Under the pieces are notes generated by a model, which was given only the letters and a program-made list of their open reading frames with translations, ran no database searches and had not been told where the DNA came from. Below are positions 1-13,054 of a DNA stretch of 64,000 bases, in pieces. The DNA comes from Trichopria drosophilae. Taxonomy: Eukaryota > Arthropoda > Insecta > Hymenoptera > Diapriidae. The stretch covers positions 207,016,001-207,080,000 of the forward strand of contig CM059583.1 of assembly GCA_030407085.1 (NCBI GenBank), read 5' to 3'. The position numbers and the translations under genes were made by a program. Within the stretch, counting starts at the first letter, position 1; every line of letters begins with the position of its first letter.

Positions 1-336
1 CTTGCTGATTCCCTATCCTTGAAAAGGGATCATCCCTTAATCTCGTACTTTTTAGTCGCGGTCTACGATTTTAGTGGATAAGAAAACCTAGAAATTTTTC
101 TCCGTGAACAATTTAGATGTTTCTTGTGTATTTTTTGTAGAAAACACATACTAATTAAACAATTGTCTCATCCTACATTCTTAAAATCCGATTTTACATA
201 ATAGCATTTTACACACGCGAAAATTATATGGATAAGTTGAAATTATTAACCCGAGCAATACACACGAATTTGCAACGGGCCGGGACAAAAAAATGTTCAT
301 AAATGTTAATTTTATGCCTTCATCCTTTAACTCTTA
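1..336. other. Intergenic AT-rich DNA, nothing recognised
   Basis: No long open frame, repeat or RNA signature is visible up to the start of the first terminal-inverted-repeat element. Confidence 0.5.
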
Positions 337-1121
337 CAAGTAACACTGCCCAAGTGCCACTCGGGGATTGACTTTTTGTTACGCACGTTTTGTAGAGAAT
401 CGAAAAATATTTGATACGTATTTTTTTGTTTCTGCAGACATGACGTTTTAAGGGATGAAAATAGGGGTTGAAATATTGAATTTTTTAAATAACGGTTGCA
501 TTTCCTTCCAGTACTGACATGCGATTTATGTGTAACTTCATATATTTATGTAATTTTATGCGCTCATCACGAATATGGCCACGAAAATGGTCGGCAAGGT
601 CATTTTCAAGGTCAAAACTAAAAAAAAAGCTCATAAACGCGTTGTCTACTTCCATATTTTCCATTTTTTAGCAAATTGTTTAAATAAAGATTGTTCAAAC
701 CAGTTCAACAGGTTAGAATGCATAAATTAGTTAAATGCACATTTGTTCAAATACATATTTATTTATTAGAAAAAATGATGCTTTTCAATATATACCTGTA
801 AAAGCAAAAAAAACAACGCGTTTTTGAGCTTTTCTTTTAGTTTTGACCTTGAAAATTACTTTGCCGACCATTTTCGTGGTCATATTCGTGATGAGCGCAT
901 AAAATTACATAAATATATGAAGTTACAAATAAATCGCATGTCAGCACTGGAAGGAAATGCATCCGTTTATTAAAAAATTCAATATTTCAACTCTTATTTT
1001 CATCCCTTAAAACGTCATGTCTGCCGAAACAAAAAAATACGTATCAAATATTTTTCGATTCTCTACAAAACGTGCGTAACAAAAAGTCAATCGCCGAGTG
1101 GCACTTGGGTAATGTTACTTG
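337..1121. mobile_element. Foldback TIR element with TTA target duplication
   Basis: A 785-bp element made almost entirely of two inverted arms. The left arm (337-643) and right arm (814-1121) are reverse complements with few mismatches over about 307 bp, separated by a loop of about 170 bp. The ends read CAAGTAACA at the left and its complement TGTTACTTG at the right. The trinucleotide TTA lies immediately outside both ends (334-336 and 1122-1124) and is a plausible target-site duplication. No transposase frame is inside, so the element is non-autonomous. A 3-bp TTA duplication fits PIF/Harbinger-like or CACTA-like transposons, but the terminal bases do not settle which. The two arms are still very similar, which suggests either recent activity or gene conversion between arms. 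Confidence 0.88.
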
Positions 1122-1375
1122 TTAGAAGCATGGTGGTGTCCACGTTAACCACCTTGATTTCCTTGATTTTTACCCTGGTCTTTTGGCACTGTCTGTTATT
1201 ACAGTGATAAAAGTATGTACAATAAAATCCGTTATTACGATATAATCTTTGATGATTTGTAAATGAACAAACATAAAAAAAAATCACAATTTTGGAAAAA
1301 AATTTGGTTATTGACGCTGTTTTTAAATATAACTTTAAAATTTAGTGTATTGAGAAGGAGGTTTTCCGAGTCACT

Positions 1376-1735
1376 GACTACGAATCTGACTTCTGATTTT
1401 TAAAATTCACAATGGCGATTTCAAAATCATGGACGAAATGCTAAAAGTTTCTTGGTCCGGATGAAATCTGTTTCTCGGGATTTTCTTGAGGGCGCTGATT
1501 ACGAATCTAACCCCCGTTTTTTAAAATTCACAATGGCGATTCCGAGGTGAAGGACCAAAAATTTTGATGCAGACGAAATTTGTTACTTGGGGGTTTTTGA
1601 AGTCGTTGACTACGAATCTGACAATGGCTTCAAATATGGCAGATTCAAAGATGGACGATCAAAAATGCAAAAACTTCCTTGATCCAGGCGAAACTTACTC
1701 AGCGGTTTTTGGGGATACTGATTACTAAACTGAGT
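1376..1735 (+). repeat. Short tandem array of the ~115-bp dispersed repeat
   Basis: About three degenerate monomers in tandem. The shared landmark GA(C/T)TACGAATCT recurs at 1376, 1497 and 1608, with a decayed copy (GATTACTAA) at 1720, giving steps of 121, 111 and 112 bp. Each unit also carries CACAATGGCGATT or a similar ATGGC motif, then GATGAAAT- and GGGTTTT-like blocks. The same monomer occurs elsewhere in the window on both strands. Open frames over this stretch are incidental. Confidence 0.75.
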
Positions 1736-2589
1736 CAGATTTTCGTGTGTAAAAGAATCGATCTAATTGTTAGGCGGTTAGAAAATAAAATTTGTTGTTT
1801 ATTCAGAATAGTACCCCTTTCAGTCGTATTGAGAGATAAGAACGTTGACGTGATGGCTATTATCTCCATTTGTATGTATAATATAAAAAAAAAATTTTTA
1901 AGTTTTGTTTTGTTTTTTTCTTAGTTTTAGGTATTTTATATTTTTTTGATGAGACTCACCTATGCGGTAGGAGATACTAAGTATTCTTGTTTATTTTGAG
2001 TTATCAAGGATTTCTGGAGCAATAAAGCCATATTATAATTAATTTTTTAGTGCTTTTTATTCAATTTTTGATATGTTTGTTATTTCTAAATAGCATATCC
2101 AAATTTATATTCGTTCTTTCCATTTTTTGGACCTGCCATTTTGAATATTTGATCAGATTTATAATTTGTGATCTGTAACCTTAGAGGGTTGGGATTTTGA
2201 GGTAGAAATTCACCTTGAAAATCGAGACAAAAGGTATATTATATCATTGATTGTACGTAGACAAAGTGTCATTAAGGGGATATGCCATCTTGGTGGCTTT
2301 ACGGTCCTGTATGGAACAGCCAATGTTAAAAATTTCAAGTTCGATAACAATTGTTTTTTCAATGGTATATTTTTTTTCAGCATATAATTTTTTTTTATTT
2401 TGATAAATAAAATAATTTACATATAAAATAAAGTACCTTTTATAATTTCACAGAGTTATAATTCAAAGAGTTGCTTTAGGGGTAATTCATCCCTTCCGCC
2501 ACAAAATTCAATTTTTACGAATTTGGTAAGTACTGTTAATATTTTAATCTAAAAATAAATACTAAAGACGTTTTTTTCGTGACCCAAAT
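1736..2589. repeat. AT-rich spacer with one minus-strand monomer
   Basis: Mostly AT-rich DNA without genes. Around 2128-2215 a minus-strand copy of the ~115-bp monomer can be seen (CCATTTTGAATATTTGATC, then GTGATCTGTAACC). It lies between the plus-oriented array at 1376-1735 and the minus-oriented copies at 2590-2880. Confidence 0.45.
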
Positions 2590-2880
2590 AATGATTTTCC
2601 GTCCATCTAAAAGTGAAAATCCCTGAGTTTCAGATTGGTCAAATAACTTTTCACGTTTTGGTCGGACATTTTGGATTCACCATTTTGGTTTGTGGAAATC
2701 TAAGGTAAGATTCGTAATCTGCGACCTCAATAACCCTCGATAACCAGTTTCGACTTGATCAAGTAACTTTTTTCACTTTGACGGCCATCTTAGATTCGCC
2801 ATTTTTGAATTTTCAAAATCGGAGATCATATTCATAATCAGTGATACCGAAAACCTTCTAGTAACAAATTTCAGCTGCTT
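2590..2880 (-). repeat. Two inverted monomers of the ~115-bp repeat
   Basis: Two successive copies in the opposite orientation to the 1376-1735 array. Both carry a GGCCATCTTAGATTCGCC-like block (GGACATTTTGGATTCACC in the first) followed by a TTCGTAATCTGCGACC-like block (TTCATAATCAGTGATACC in the second). Together with the 1376 array they form a large degenerate inverted arrangement of about 1.5 kb, which may be a decayed foldback element. Confidence 0.65.
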
Positions 2881-4396
2881 TATATGCACACAAAAGTGCA
2901 TGCTGCAAATGGTTGACGACCAAATGTACATCATATGAAATTTCACGTTAAATTTTAGTAATTAATCTCAACGAACAAAATGTTAGAATGGACGCTTTTT
3001 TGCCTAATCCGCTCTTGCAAATGATGTGTGGAAGAATGCTGCAAATTTTAAAATAGACTACGAATCTGTTTGACAAGAATCATGATTGTTTTAAGATTTC
3101 TCTTTATATATCATTATTATTAAATCATTTTCTGTATTTAAATATTTCAGATTCGCGTAAATATCGCTTAAAAAATGTCCGGGATATAACACAAAACCTC
3201 TGAAACAAAAAAAAATAAAGCGTAAGTATGTATTAATGTAGAGAATTTTTATATTTGCAAATAAAGACGTTAATAATAATAACAATAATAAATAAATGGA
3301 TTCAAGTTGTCCACATATTTGTCTAAAAAATCTGCCTAAAAAAGTTATTCAAAATTTGTATGCAAATATGTTTTTTAAATTTTCTATTATATTTTCATTA
3401 AAACTGACCCAGATTTATCCAAAAAATATATCCAATAAATTTTCTTCTGGATTGATTTTGTGCAATCTTATTGATTACGGAAACTGAATAACACCAAAAT
3501 TGAAAATTAATTTCGACAATCAATAAATTCACAAAAATGCATTTTTAATTGTGTAAAGCAGCGCGTGTGTGCATTTAACCTTACATTAACTATAAAAATT
3601 ATGCAAAATGTTTAAATTCTTATAAAAGCTCTTAAAAGAACAATAGCCCTAAGCTGCATAAAAGTAGATAGAAAATTTATAAAAAATATACTGAAGAAGG
3701 ATAAAACATGTTCATAGAAATTTCTAGATTCTCATTTAAAAAGACTACTCAGATACTAGCATTTATCAACGTTCTAGCATAAAACCTGGTCAAAAACTGA
3801 CGAGGTTATGTATTTTTAAATATTCCTAATAATATCTACCTTGAATTTGGACAGAAATTGTCCAAGATTAATCTAAAAAATAGCCATAAATTGTTACATT
3901 TTCAATGGTCAATTGGCCAAGTTTATTAGCCAAAAAGTAGCTAGAATGTAGGCGAAATTTCTACCAGGGAATGAATATGATTGTGTACTAATTCTTCTTT
4001 TACTACAAATTATTCAATTTGGAATCAAAACAATGTCCAATTTCAATTATTTATATTTTAATGCAGATTAGCCAAATGAACGTTTATAATCCAGGAACTG
4101 GGTTTACTATATATTACAATAAAATTATCCACGATCGAGAAACTGTACAAAATTTGTTTCATTTATCTGCAACAAGTTTATAATTGTTATTTTTCATGGA
4201 TACTTAGGCGTTTATGTGTAGTATCAAGGTCTAAAAACGGAGATTTTATCAAATAGATTTTATCAACCAATATTCAATAGCGATAAAATTTGTAAAGGAT
4301 GTCATGTCGTAATAGAATACAAACTTCGTAAATACAATCCTGCTAGTAACAAGATGAACTAACCGTGTACGGTATTGACCAAGTCGTATCCGGGGT
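2881..4396. other. Intergenic AT-rich DNA, no gene seen
   Basis: Only short chance open frames of about 60 codons on both strands, with AT-driven composition and no recognisable motif. No inverted repeat or tandem structure was noticed. Confidence 0.45.
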
Positions 4397-4528
4397 CCAA
4401 CCCAAATTTCAATTGGGTTAACGCGGCTGGATCACACCTAGAACCCTGTTTCTATTCGGGCTAATCCGGCTAAAATTCAAGTGGAACCTAGTTTTTATTT
4501 GAGTCAAACCAAATGACTTCTATTCAGG
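4397..4528. repeat. Degenerate tandem repeat, ~43-bp unit
   Basis: Three diverged units begin at about 4397, 4441 and 4484 (steps of 44 and 43). Each has an AACCC/AACCT start, then a TTTCAATT/TTTCTATT/TTTTTATT core and a TGGG/CGGG/TGAG end. The first unit contains a small hairpin (AACCCAAATTTCAATTGGGTT-type pairing). Origin unknown. Confidence 0.45.
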
Positions 4529-4859
4529 ATTCTACGAAAACCTATGTAAATCCATAGTGCCTGAAATATCTAAAATCGGTACTGGGTCTTTCGTATTATT
4601 AAATACTTGGAGCTTTATGAGACTAAATTTCTGTGAAAGACTCATTTTGATGATCATTGTGAAACTTATTCTAAATTGATTATCTCTTCTCGAAAAGACA
4701 GGCAATTTTCAATTATATTCAATGCCTTACTTTAGACGAACCACTATACATTTTATGACTATCGAATGGTATATAATTGTCAAAATGCTGCTCATTATGA
4801 AGTAAAGGCACATGTCAATTATTGATTTTAAATCACAATATAGTAACGAATGATTGTTC

Positions 4860-5320
4860 ATTAGAGTGTAAGTCATTAATTAAAACTCGTACGTCATATA
4901 GAAGCGAGGATTCGACCTGAAGAAGTAAATGATTCCTGGCGGTCCTTCGAACGTGATGATGCTAATTTATTTGATTGCGTAGATGCGCGAATTCAAAAGA
5001 TAGATTACGAGGGAAGAGATTAATGCTTCCCGGAACATTATGGAAGGAAAGGGATATTTATGATTGATTTAAGTTGTAGGATTATACTTGAACCCTTCGA
5101 GTCCTTATTAGTATGCATTTAAGTTATCGCGCCATGCACGTCATCAATGGGTGTGGCTCATCCCTTATTGTTCGAGGCAAAATTTTGGGCATAAAAAAAA
5201 ATATGAAATTGAAACTCGTTTCGCCTGATGACATCCATCGAAAATTTACGATAAAATCGAAACGATGATGACGCTGTTGTCATTACCATCACGTATACGT
5301 AAACAGGTTTTTAAAAGTAT
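4860..5320. other. CpG-richer island, possible conserved noncoding DNA
   Basis: Base composition changes visibly from the AT-rich flanks, with many CpG dinucleotides (for example around 4900-5000 and 5110-5280). No long open frame, splice pattern or known motif can be defended. Such islands in AT-rich insect DNA are often selected noncoding sequence; that reading is inference only. Confidence 0.3.
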
Positions 5321-6250
5321 ATTAAAGAAGATTTGATATCTTGATCCTTCTGAAGGCTCGAAAGATTTCCAACAATCACTTAATTCTGGACCTACTATTA
5401 TTTCATGATTATAAATCGTAAAACCGCAGAGTATACAAAACGTCAGATTCGTTTGTAGTCAAAAACCTCTTTTGCAGTTGCAATCGCACAGTCGGTTTAA
5501 TGTTTTTCTTGAAATTCGTTGGCTATTTTGATTTTGTTTAACCTAACTTCATATATTGTAAATGTCAATATACTTTTAACTAAATTTGCTGTAACGACTG
5601 CAAACTAAACAGGTGAACTCAATAATTTCAACAGACGAGTGTTCAAATGCAAATATATGCGTATTTATGCATTAAAATTGATTTTGATAATGAAAAGCAT
5701 GTAGGAATATCATGGTCACAATCATTTATGATAGTAAAATTATTTTATATTACATTACCTGAAATAGAGGAAAATTCGTATTTTTTGTGCTTTTACGTCA
5801 GAATATCCATTAAACCTGACCACATTTATTCTTTTCATAGAAAAAATGGTTAGTTATAGCAATTACGTCAAAATAGTAAGCACAAAAGTATTGAATGCAA
5901 CAAAAAAATTCGTAAACCAATAAACCAATGTGTGAAAATATTTTAAAAAATGAATGAAGAATTACTTTTTATGAGAAACTAACGCACCATTCATGGAAAT
6001 CAGTGATTAATTAGAAAATTAGGCTTACTCATGAAACATATGACGTCAAAATCGTCCTACAAATACAAAACTAATTTATTATCATTGAAAGAACATTAAA
6101 TGATTAGAAAACGTTAATTAAAAAATTGTGTGATACAACAAAAATTTGTATATCGTGTATATTACTAAAAATTAATTTGAAATATGCTTTAATAAACTAT
6201 TTAATTTAAAATTATTCGATATATAAGAGAATTCGATAAGAATCTGGATT
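5321..6250. other. Intergenic AT-rich DNA, nothing recognised
   Basis: No structure noticed. A 68-codon open frame at 5647-5853 is AT-rich and unlike any family I know. Confidence 0.4.
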
Positions 6251-6500
6251 TTATTACGGCATTTTTTAGATTGCTCGGCCACGATGAGAGTATCGCGACC
6301 AACGACCAACGACGTCTCGTAAAAAGGCACCAGCGATTTAATTCCTTGTTAATACGTCAGAATTATGCATCGATTGACCCTGACCGGTACGGTGAAACAG
6401 AAATTGAGGCCCAAACTTTACGCACTGACCTCGTCCCTGAATTTTTTTATCGAAGAGGGGGAAAGGGAAGAGGAAGCCAAATGACAGGTCGTGTCATAAA
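6251..6500. other. CpG-richer island
   Basis: A short CpG-rich segment with an open frame of 97 codons (6271-6564, plus) whose start is not ATG and whose product I cannot recognise; its later part runs into AT-rich DNA. More likely noncoding than an exon, but an internal exon is not excluded. Confidence 0.25.
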
Positions 6501-8019
6501 TTTTAGTAAAACCTTTTTTGAAACTAAATATCAGTCGAATACGATTTTTCGGATATTCACCTAGAATTAAATATGAATCGATGATGATTCTGAAAAATCA
6601 GAACTTTTAAATTTTAACATATAGCAATTTTTATTTAATTTTGCAGGCACATGTTTATAATTAATTTTATAGTTTTTAGTGCATATCAAATAATAAAAAA
6701 GATCTCGTGTTAGTAGAATTTGATATTCTACTTGTACATGTTTTGCATTTTCGTAAATGAAATGGATTTTTTTTCTTAATTTGTTTGTTGTAAAAACGGA
6801 TAGATTGAACAATAATAAAATAATTAAACATTTCGACCTAGTTATTTTTGGGCCCCGTTAAAAAAAACGGAATTTAAAAATATTAAGAACAATTCAAACG
6901 TCAAAAAAAAATTACAATAAACATTGTTTTGTACAATGAAATTGTGGATATTATATTAAAAAATTTATGAAAATTGAGTGATGCAGTATGACGATGAGTA
7001 ACAACAGTTATGAATTGAAATTAATGGTAAAGGAAAATCAATAGAAGTTTAAATGAATTATGAAAATTCTTTTTTTTTCTTATTATTGGATAAAACGATG
7101 ATATTTAATATTGTTTAAAAAATGATAAAAAGGAAAGTTTCTGTAAAATTTAGTAAGAAAATTATTAATTTAGTAATTATTATTAAATGTGTAATAATAA
7201 GTTTATATATACCAACGCATGTTTTGAAGGTTGAGCTTTAACTATTATATTTATATGACTTTTGACAATATTTTGCAAAGACGGGTGGTTGTAATTTTAA
7301 AGAGTAAAGTGTTATGTATTAGTGTATACAATTTTGAAAGTTCAAATGTCGATAAATTTAAGTAATGTAAAATATATCTTTGGTAGCTGTGATTTTTCAA
7401 ATGGTGTATTTATAGAATATTTATTACATTTTATGAAATAGTTTTTAGTATGAAATCTTTTATAATAATTATATATTCTGTGGTTAATATTTTTATGTTA
7501 TAATCAACAACATGTCTAGCTGTAATTGTATGTACTGTTAAACCTGAAAAATGTTGTTAATTGTCTCTAATGTCGTGTTTCTGTTCCTGTATGCGATTTT
7601 TTAGAAATCATTTTGTTTGTCCTAAATAAACTTGATTAAAATCTTGACAATTTATTTCAGAAACTGTCGTTTAGTGGTAGTTTATTATGTATGACGGCGT
7701 ATGGCTTAATTTCACTTTGATCGGGTAGAATTATGTTTCAAAAATCCCTTTGATGTAGGGCATGCTAATTGTTTTTAAAAAATTGATTTCAATATTTTGA
7801 GTATTCTTATTATTGTATATTGGCTGCTTATGGTATTATTGACAGAGCTTTAAAACTGCAACATAAATTACCGAAAGGGAAATTTTAGTATAGTACAACA
7901 ATTTTTAACTATTTTCTGAAAGATATTATAAAAGACTTAGAAACTAGCCAATTCAACGTGAGTATATATAAACTTATTTCACATTTAACTGAACTTTTTG
8001 TTGGTACTTAGTGTTACGG
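6501..8019. other. Intergenic AT-rich DNA, nothing recognised
   Basis: Strongly AT-rich, with no credible open frame and no repeat noticed. Confidence 0.4.
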
Positions 8020-8182
8020 AAACTTACTCTTGAAAATTGTTAAAGTGAAAACTTCACTGCATGAAAGTGGTAATTAAACCACTGTTAGTTAAAGTGGTCA
8101 AATCAGCACTTTTAGACGATGAAATTTTACTCTTATGCAGTGAGATTTCGGAGTTTTCACTTTAAAGATTTTAGAGTGTAGG
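8020..8182. mobile_element. Small TIR element (family A)
   Basis: Imperfect inverted ends: TTACTCTTGAAAATTGTTAA plus AAGTGAAAAC at the left (about 8023-8055) and the complement of ACACTCTAAAATCTTTAAAG plus TGAAAACTCC at the right (about 8148-8180). Further in, ACTGCATGA at the left mirrors TATGCAGT at the right. No coding capacity. A diverged relative is at 27891-28020. Confidence 0.6.
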
Positions 8183-8479
8183 TTTTTATTATTTTTTCAA
8201 TAATTTTACATGACGTACTTCCTGTTCATTCTACAATTAATCAAAATATCTGCAATATTTTACAGACAAGAAAATAAAGTTATTATTATAGTTCATTAAA
8301 CTATTAATATTTATAAATAAATGTATAAAATATCTTGGTTGTTACAGTCATATGAATTTATTAAACATTAAAATTGAAATTTAATACGTCTTGGTGATAT
8401 AGATGCATCACCCTTGTATGTCATCTTAATGACAGTTGTTTAAAAAGTTATCTTCCACCTGGAAAGTACAATGATATAA

Positions 8480-8650
8480 TCATTTAATAATTAAAATAAC
8501 AAAAAAACGTATAAACAGGACCTAAAAAGGACCTAATGTTACACCTACGTGAGACACTGTATTCAAAACTTTGTAAGTTTTTATTATCTTTAATTATTGT
8601 ATATTTTTAGGTCCTGTTTATTTATTTTTTTTATAATACTTTTTTAAAAG
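8480..8650. repeat. Inverted repeat with perfect 18-bp core
   Basis: ATAAACAGGACCTAAAAA at 8511-8528 is exactly complementary to 8604-8621. The AT-rich flanks outside the core also match loosely, so this is probably a small TIR element of about 170 bp. Confidence 0.5.
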
Positions 8651-8780
8651 GAACTAAAATTAAATTGGTCAAAACGTTAAACATGCCGTAAAATTCATTT
8701 TTAAACTTTGTTATGTTATACAAATAGTCAAGAATTCTACCTCGTATGAAATTACAATACAGTTTTTATTCTACTACATC

Positions 8781-9213
8781 CTACACAGAAAAAAATAATT
8801 AGTATATTCTACCCAGAACTTAAGTAAAATTTACCGAAAAAGTTGAGTAACCCTTGTTAATACAAATAATTAAAAGAACAATTCTAATTTTGTACAGCTT
8901 ATCTGGAATTTATCTTTTAAATGCTTGATAAACGCCAATGATGTATTAACATTTTTTACAAGTAAAAAAATTCAGTCAATTTTTATATTTAATATAATTG
9001 GTTTGAATTTTCTTGCGAGTGCTATTATAGAATATCTAGCGTAGTTTTTCGCTAAACAGAGACTAAACATCATTTAAAAACTTATTACTTAAAGGCTAGA
9101 GTACTATTTATTTATATTTTTCAATAAATTTTTCTTTTAAATGAGACTCGGTAAATTTTACATAACTAAGTTTGGCAAATTCTACTAAAGATTTTTTTAA
9201 AAAAGCTGTGTAG
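8781..9213. mobile_element. TIR element starting CTACACAG
   Basis: A 433-bp non-autonomous element. The left end CTACACAGAAAAAAATAATT is mirrored by CTGTGTAG at the right end. The similarity continues inward with gaps for about 75 bp, including a shared TAAAATTTACCGA block (left near 8824, right complement near 9150). No transposase frame inside. Confidence 0.7.
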
Positions 9214-10499
9214 CGAACTGGAAAAAATACTGAAACCGTGCTAGAAATTACTATAGAAGAGGCAATTATAATGAACAATTCAAAATTCCTATTAAAAACC
9301 CCAAGATATTTGATAATTTATCCAGTTTCGAAATTATTTTTTAATTTTAACAATATCTAAATTAAAATTTAAAAGTTATAGATAATATTTCTTTAATAAC
9401 TGAAATTGTCGAAATTGTATTCAAAATAGTATTTTCATTAATAGTTTTCATATCGGTTCAAGATTTTTTAATTCTATACTGGAGCCTGAACGTGCCTTCG
9501 GAACACGTTAAAGATGATGTAAACCTTTTTAATGTTACGAATCAAGGTTTCCAACTTTTTCATGCTGTAAAGGGACTCGACTCTGAAAATGGAGTTTTTT
9601 ACTTTCCTTTTGTACGCGCAGCATTTGAAATACGTGTGATTAAATGCACGCAATCTTTTTTCATTCCATTTTACATGATTCACTGGTCAAAGAATTCTTG
9701 ACGAATAGTAAAATTAATATTTTTTACATTTCAAGTATGCGGAGTTCAGGATGTGTCAGATATAAAAAAACTGCCAATAAAGAAAAGTCCTACTTTTTCT
9801 TGTCGGTGATGATTGCGAATCGTAAATCATTTATACAAGTCATTTAATACATTTAGTATTAAAGTCTTAAAATCATCGAAAAATTGCATAATATTTTAAA
9901 TCGACATAATGGATTTAATTAATTATGCAGATTTATTGAGTATTATATTTAATTACGAATTTACTTCTGAAATTAAATTTATTGCAGGAAAATTATAATA
10001 CGAAAGTCGTTAGTATACTACTCATTAAGATTACATTTTCAAAAACCCTTTTAGAATGAAGTGCCCACGATTAGAAATTAGATATTAATATAATGAAAAA
10101 AATGACGTTTGTACATATTGAATTACACTAAACATAGTATTTAATGCCTCGATAGATAGTTTTAACACACTATTTTAGTGGTAATAGTTACTAATTCTTA
10201 TTGGGGTGGTGGACCATCACAAGTAGTTTATAACTATTGCCATTTTTTTTTGTTAGTACAGCCGAAATATTTACCGTGGTAAAGACGTCATTTTTTTGCA
10301 TTGATTACTACTTTCGTTTTTTTTATGATTTTCGATTAGATAATTTTGAGAGGTCAACCAATTATTTCGGAAATAAATCAGAAAACTGAGCTATTAACTG
10401 AAAGGTGCTATGCCTATATATTGCTTGAAGGTAAGAAACGATTCGCATTAGACAAATCAAAAAACGAAACGTGTTAACAAATTTAAAAATCACGTTTCA
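9214..10499. other. Intergenic DNA with a small hairpin
   Basis: No gene. Overlapping open frames of about 69 codons on both strands near 9474-9847 look incidental. A hairpin can form between TGGTAATAGTTA (10179-10190) and TAACTATTGCCA (10231-10242). Confidence 0.4.
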
Positions 10500-11260
10500 G
10501 TTGGCAATAAATAATAAACAATCTGGCTGTTGCGCAATCGGCTTCCTTTGGTAATTCGGTCAACTCATGCATCTTGTCGTGCTAAAATTTCATTTTTTTA
10601 ATTGTGGTATTCCTCTCACCGCAATATCGGCAATCGAAAAAAGACACTGCAACTTCCTTTGAATTGAAATACTAACATAAATCACCGAACGTCTAATTAA
10701 CTATTGGCGTTCAGACTTGTGCGTCGCACTTAATCATAATTGCTCTGCTCTTGCCGACCATACATGAAAATGTAAACGTGCTGGATTTACATATATGCAA
10801 TGACGAAAGAAGAGGATGAAGAATGGAAGAGAAAAATGCGGGGGTGACGCGATTGAATGATTGATAATGGACGTGTCCTTATGTCGGTCACATGTATCGC
10901 AGTCATTAATTTTTTTCGAAAATAACCCTGATTTGCAGTAATTTCAAAGAAATTTATAAAATTGCTGAATAAACCCACTGATCGGCAAAAGTTTTCTGAT
11001 GATACTTTGTCGTATGATCATGTCTCCGACATAGATCGTTTGTTAATGAATTGCGAACAATCAACGACGAAACGAACTGCATGAAATAAAGCCAATCACG
11101 GCAGCTTCTATCGATAAAGGCAATATACCTGATAAATTACTTTACAAATCGTCAGAATACGCGTACATGATGACAGCAGATAAAAAACGAAGCCACAGGC
11201 GGTCTGAGATCGGAAGCTGTGCAAGTGGGTGTGTTCGTTAATCCCGTCTCGATTCGATTT
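10500..11260. other. CpG-richer island, possible conserved noncoding DNA
   Basis: Composition shifts towards C+G with recurrent CpG, and homeodomain-like TAATTA cores occur (near 10693). No reading frame or RNA fold is recognisable. A regulatory role is inference. Confidence 0.3.
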
Positions 11261-13054
11261 AAATACAAGTATTCGAATTGGAAATCATTTGGAATCATAG
11301 TTTCTCTTTGTAAATTCCTCTATAGAAACTGAAGATAACTTTACCGAAACGAATGTCAATTTTGTGACTGAGATGATTATATTAAATATACGACACTTAA
11401 ATCTGTATTAGTGATTATTCTGTGTATAGGATAATCGATAAGCAATTTACTATTCTCCAGATATTAAGAATTAGAATGATATACTTTCTTACAACTGTCT
11501 AAGTCATTCAAATGTTCAAAGTGTGAAAAATGTTAAATTGGTACTTAATCCCAGTTCTATAATTCTTTTAAATTCCATAAACGATAGTCTAGTAATTAAG
11601 AATATCTGTACAATTATACATTATTGAATGCATACTTTTGGTGTTTAATTATTAAAAATATTGATGTACTTATTTTAGATTATAATATAATTGGGATGAT
11701 AAAAGTCAGTGTTTTAATTTTCGTTTATTAGTGCATGTAAAATAATTTAATCAAACGCAACGAAAATATTAACTACACTAAAGGTCCTTATGTTTGCACC
11801 AAAAGTTGTGTAATAACAATAAGTAATTGCTTGTTACAGTTAATTAACTAGCCGTAATTTTAATACACTTTATGTATAATGTTTTTGCCATCAAATCGAA
11901 TGTATTATACAGTACGAAAACTACTAATTCGTAAACAAAAAGTGGGATAAAATTAGTGAAAAACTACTATTTAATTAGTGAAATATTATTCTTTTCTAGT
12001 AGATTAGTATAATCAATACTTGCGATAATTTTAGTAATATATTAAAACTGTTTGGAAATGTGTTTGTGAAAAATTGAGAAATTCATGGTAACCCATTTTA
12101 GTTTCATATTACTACTTTTTGATTAGTTGAGATTTAGAGATATCTCTTGATGATTTTTGAGAATGGTGCATTTTGTTAATTCCCACATTGTATCTGCAAC
12201 AATGTTAGACATACAAATAGTACATTATGCGTGGGTGTGTAAGCTGACAAGAAAGATGTCTTGAGTCAAGGATTATATGGAGAGAGTTTCCGAATTATTC
12301 ATTGTCATGTTAAAACAATTTCTCCTGCTATAATTATTTTTCTACCCCTCCTTCCACAATTTGTTCGATATCAACCAATTAATTAAAAAAATCATTCTGA
12401 ACAATGAGTCGGGAAATTATAGGTCAAATACCCAATCTATATTAAGTTTCAAATGTTTTAGAGAATCGACAATAAAGTAGATGAATATAAATGATTCCAA
12501 ATCATGTTTCAAGTAATGAGAAAATCAAGCTTGATTTATGGAAAGAAAATCAGGATGGAGTATCAAATCTCCTAATGACTTAATCGTGTAAAAAATGATC
12601 CTTGGCTTCTTCAAAACTAGAGGAATAAATGAATATCGGTTAACGTGATACCACAATCAATAATGGTAGGATAAATCTATTATATTAGTCTAAATATTTT
12701 AAATATAATTCGACAAAAACTTAAAAAAAAATAATGAAGAATAATTTTAAATAAATTGATTTTTTCTCCCAACCTCATAGTGTTAAGTAACTTCTTATGG
12801 GTTCTATATGGCATTTTAAAATGCCAAGAAAAAAGTATAGAAACACCTTTTACATTAGTATTTTTGTATGTAAATTCTTATCAAACATTTTAACCTTCTT
12901 AAAATCTACAAGAGGTGTACAGAAATAGATTAACAAACATAATAATTACTTAAAATTCGAATGCGGTAATAATAAAACTGGTTAATATTTGAAAATATTA
13001 ATTTCGCGTCTCAGTGCATTAGTGTATCAACAATTCTTTACTAAAGAAATTGTT
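11261..13054. other. Intergenic AT-rich DNA with a perfect palindrome
   Basis: No gene seen. The 18-bp perfect palindrome TGGCATTTTAAAATGCCA lies at about 12808-12825. Otherwise unremarkable. Confidence 0.45.

Noticed and set aside
5226..5245. CTGATGACATCCATCGAAAA, hammerhead-like
   Set aside because: No stem II can form between the two core blocks.
10997..11020. CTGATGA followed by TAC…GTA, hammerhead-like
   Set aside because: No GAAA core after the stem and the stem has only three pairs.
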